Source: Muricomes intestini
Lineage (GTDB): Bacteria > Bacillota > Clostridia > Lachnospirales > Lachnospiraceae
DNA length: 64,000 bases
Assembly: GCF_004346165.1 (NCBI RefSeq)
Contig: NZ_SLZZ01000002.1
Span: 248,001-312,000, forward strand
Direction: 5' to 3'
Shown here: positions 61,403 to 64,000 of the stretch, one piece after another
Position numbering within the stretch: position 1 is the first letter of the stretch
Layout: each line of letters opens with the position of its first letter
Program-made: the position numbers and the translations under genes
The notes under the pieces: model-generated
What the model was told of the DNA's origin: nothing
The model's database searches: none
What the model saw: only the letters and a program-made list of their open reading frames with translations

Positions 61403-62170
61403 TTATTGCACCCGGATGATCTGCTCATACAAAAGCAAATCCTTGTCATTCACCGCGCGATTCACATGCATATGTCCGGAGAACATTTTCTTATATTCCG
61501 TATTGATTCGAATCTCCTCTAAATATCTGGTCAGCACATCCTGCTCATAGGTTCCGCCGCCGAGTATTGCGATTTCACTTGCTGTTGGGCTGTGCGTTAG
61601 TATAAAATCAACCTTTTTGCCGTATTTTGAAAGGTTATCAATTCCGTTTTTCATTTCCACTTCGGTGGGAAGCTCAGCCTCCCACCAGGACTTATTCCTT
61701 ATGCGGAACATGGACTTACCTTCTTTTTCAAGTTTCTTTGCCTTTTCACGCCAGTTCTTATCATTGCCCTCAATAATACCATCTGAAATATCATGACTGG
61801 ACGCTCCGCCAAACGCAAAAAATGTTAAACCATTTAGCGTAAATATTTCGCCCCTCATTAGATGATATACCTTAGAACTGATCCGATGAACCTTTCCACC
61901 GGCAAGCTCTGATACCGGATATGCATTTAATCTGTCGAAATTCTCATGGTTTCCATCGATAAACAAGGTGGTAAAGGGCTTCTTATCCAGCCAGTCAAGC
62001 CAATATTTCTCCGTTCTGCTTTGCCTCTCTTCCCACACTAATCCAAAATCCCCGAGTACAATGCAATAGTGTTCTTCACTTTTATCCGCTGCCATATCCC
62101 TTTGTTCTTCAAAAGCATCCATTGAAAAACGAACAGGATTCCCATGAATATCCCCAGTAATAAATATCAC
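61403..62170 (-). CDS. Calcineurin-like metallophosphoesterase
   Basis: The 255-residue protein has the metallophosphoesterase motifs in order: FITGDIHGN (D-x-H), VLGDFGLVWE (GD), TLFIDGNHENFDRL (GNHE), LTHSP and FSGHMHVNR (GHxH). The substrate could be a phosphodiester, nucleotide or RNA. The start is a GTG eight bases after AGAGG. It directly follows the integrase tail (17 bases) and may be cargo of the same mobile element; it looks intact. Confidence 0.88.
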   Translation of the reverse strand: MIFITGDIHGNPVRFSMDAFEEQRDMAADKSEEHYCIVLGDFGLVWEERQSRTEKYWLDWLDKKPFTTLFIDGNHENFDRLNAYPVSELAGGKVHRISSKVYHLMRGEIFTLNGLTFFAFGGASSHDISDGIIEGNDKNWREKAKKLEKEGKSMFRIRNKSWWEAELPTEVEMKNGIDNLSKYGKKVDFILTHSPTASEIAILGGGTYEQDVLTRYLEEIRINTEYKKMFSGHMHVNRAVNDKDLLLYEQIIRVQ

Positions 62171-62187
62171 CCTTTATCGCCTCTTTT

Positions 62188-62676
62188 CTACTTCACCATA
62201 ATCTTACCGTTTAAGGTTGCAAATACTTCCTGCTTCTTCTCCTGCGTACATTCTGCATAGATATCCATCGTTGTCTGGATATCAGCGTGACCCATAACAG
62301 ACTGGATTACCTTCAGATTGGATCCGTTCTCACAAAGTCTGGTACAGAAAGTATGTCTCAGATTATGAGCTGAAAAATGCGGCAGTAATAACGTGTTACG
62401 TCCTTCCTTTTTTGCATCCGCTTCTTCCTTCTCATTGTAATCCTCATAAATGCGCTTAATTGCGCGATTTACGGATTCCGGAGTATAGACATTACCCTCG
62501 CCGGTAGAAAACACAAAATTCTTAAAACCATCAATCTCATTGGTACCAAAGCCCAAAACCTTCTGAATCTGATACTCTTCCAAAAATGCATCATACACCT
62601 CATCAATCATAGGAATCGTTCTTTCACCAGCTTCCGTCTTCGGCGTGGAAATATGCACAACACATTGTTTTTGCTA
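62188..62676 (-). pseudogene. Tyrosine integrase, C-terminal catalytic part only
   Basis: The last 156 or so residues of a Tn916-type tyrosine recombinase remain: HISTPKTEAGERTIPMID, SAHNLRHTFCTRLCENG (Arg of the catalytic set), VMGHADIQTTMDIYAECT (His and nucleophile Tyr). The N-terminal DNA-binding and core-binding domains and the first catalytic Arg are missing. The frame is open back to about 62676, where the IS30-type sequence begins, suggesting the IS disrupted or rearranged the gene. Confidence 0.82.
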
Positions 62677-64000
62677 AGTTCAAGTGTCTAAAATCGGATT
62701 TACTTGCTTGTCTCTGAGATGACCGCTATACTGTCATTAGCACAGTATAGAAAAGGAAATATCCCAGAGCACCTTCCTAGCGAGACGTGTACCCTGGGAT
62801 CACGGTTTTACAACCATGGTCATTATAACAGACTACACGACAACCTACAATGAGAAACAAGATATTTTTAGTGAAACCTGAATTACATTTTTAAATCCTA
62901 CTTCTTTTAAGCAATGTAGAGTTTAGTCTTGTACAAGTAGATTTTACCCTTGCGTACAATCAGTGGAGGACGTATAGTTTCTATTAGTTGCCTGTCCTGG
63001 TGGCGGTGGAAGGAGGCTGTTATGTCTAAATTAATACCAGGAAATCATAAGCATCTTACCCTTGAAGACCGCACCTTTATTGAAGAATCTCTTGATGAAG
63101 GAAAATCTTTTAGGGCAATCTCCAAATACTTGTGCAAAGATCCCTCTTCTATCTCTGATGAAGTACATAAAAACAGGATCCCCAATACTTGGAACAGAGG
63201 AAGTTTTAATAATCCCTATAACTTCTGTCTTCACAGGTTTCGTTGTAAGAAAGTCAATGCCTGTAAGAAACTCACTCTATGTGATAGAGCATGCCGCTCT
63301 TGCCATATCTGCAATAAGGTGTGTCACAACTTTGAACGTAAACAATGCAAGCAGATTGAAAGAGCTCCTTATGTCTGCAACAGCTGTGAAAAACAGAGAA
63401 ACAAATGTCCGATATCTACAAAATATAATTACGATGCCAAAGCCGCTCAAAGAATGTATCTCGAACGCCTGGCCTCCTCTCGTGAGGGTATCAATCTCAC
63501 GAAGAAAGAACTACACGCAATTGATGCTGTAGTCAAGCCTTTGAGCACGCAGGGATAATCACCATACATGATTATTGCCAATCATCCTGAACTTGGAATC
63601 TCTGTAAACACGTTATACAACTACATTAACCAGGGCATACTTCTGACAAGAAATATCGACCTGAAACGCAAGGTAAAATTCAAACCCCGTAAGGTTCATA
63701 AAACACAAATCAAAGACAGGTCTGTATTTGTAGGCCCAACCTATAATGACTTTAAAGCATCTCATTGTGATGAACTGGACTTCTGGGAGATGGATACCGT
63801 TAAATCTGCTCAGGGGTCAAAAAAGTGCATTCTTACACTCTATTTCCCTGAAACCGAGTTGCTTTGGGCTCATCTTCTTTATCGATGCACTCCAGGTGCT
63901 GTAAAATCTGTCATAGATGAACTCCAGAAAAGGCTTGGCGATGGATATGATTTTGCATGTCTATTCCCCGTCATTTTAACGGATAGAGGGGAAGAGTGCA
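62677..64000 (+). mobile_element. IS30-family element (right end outside window)
   Basis: From the integrase break to the window end the sequence carries an IS30 transposase preceded by a 340-base leader. The leader has a hairpin (CTATACTGT/ACAGTATAG, 62726-62734 and 62742-62750) and a larger imperfect stem (ATCCCAG..CTGGGAT, about 62762-62800). I see no genes in the leader. The exact left end cannot be fixed because the right end is not present. Confidence 0.6.
63022..64000 (+). pseudogene. IS30-family transposase with in-frame stop (partial)
   Basis: ATG at 63022 has AAGGAGG seven bases upstream. The N-terminus is an IS30 helix-turn-helix (HLTLEDRTFIEESLDEGKSF, SISKYLCKDPSSIS-like), then a Cys-rich segment. 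At 63556-63558 a TAA interrupts QG-stop-SPYMIIANHPELG; the same frame then continues through LDFWEMDTVKSAQG (first catalytic Asp) to VILTDRGEE (second Asp) at the window end. A single CAA-to-TAA change would explain it. The catalytic Glu is beyond the edge. Confidence 0.85.

Overview
The window looks like a chromosome segment from a gut Lachnospiraceae-type Clostridia (Bacillota). This is inferred from moderate GC, strong AGGAGG-type ribosome binding sites, sortase-anchored glycan enzymes with QTGD/KTGD-type C-termini, a glycyl radical enzyme (strict anaerobe) and several carbohydrate ABC loci. No rRNA, tRNA or CRISPR array was seen.

Layout. 1-5.5 kb: a partial XRE regulator, a low-affinity phosphate transporter (Pit) with its DUF47 partner, and an M20 amidohydrolase with a YfcC-type carrier. 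5.8-11.4 kb: a three-gene glycyl radical enzyme operon (enzyme, activase, zinc dehydrogenase) facing a LacI regulator, with matching AAACGTTT palindromes in front of both. 11.4-17.9 kb: a scrapyard of mobile and broken DNA: a MazEF pair, a TnpB relic with its omega RNA end, two different IS1182-family relics, a KilA-N/XRE pair, a recombinase tail, a cut antitoxin, and two fragments copied from the locus that follows.

17.9-31.9 kb is the best-defined system. It holds a wall-anchored beta-helix enzyme (GH136 lacto-N-biosidase candidate), its dedicated membrane chaperone (LnbY type), a GH29 alpha-fucosidase, a 59-residue membrane protein, a GH112 galacto-N-biose/lacto-N-biose phosphorylase, an ABC importer and a divergent AraC regulator. 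Together they would cut type-1 chains of human milk oligosaccharides or mucin outside the cell, import the disaccharide, and phosphorolyse it to galactose 1-phosphate and GlcNAc.

32-35.7 kb: a GH91 inulin fructotransferase, then GH32 and GH43 genes that have both lost their 5' ends at the same point and now meet head to head. 35.8-40.9 kb: Nudix hydrolase, PLD/DEAD helicase with a long C-terminal region, a DUF4003-type protein and a PadR regulator. 41-43.5 kb: an old-yellow-enzyme-type flavin reductase and a decayed aspA. 43.6-51.4 kb: an arabino-oligosaccharide locus (GH43, LacI, GH51, ABC importer) plus an M19 dipeptidase, with a readable promoter and a 12-bp palindromic operator.

51.8-64 kb is accessory: two poorly known proteins, a DUF4143-type ATPase, phage terminase remnants, a second PLD/DEAD helicase coupled to a methyltransferase, broken hipA and merR next to hipB, a phosphoesterase, an integrase tail, and an IS30-family transposase that carries an in-frame stop and runs off the window.

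All functions are assigned by reading motifs and recalled family features. No database search was run.
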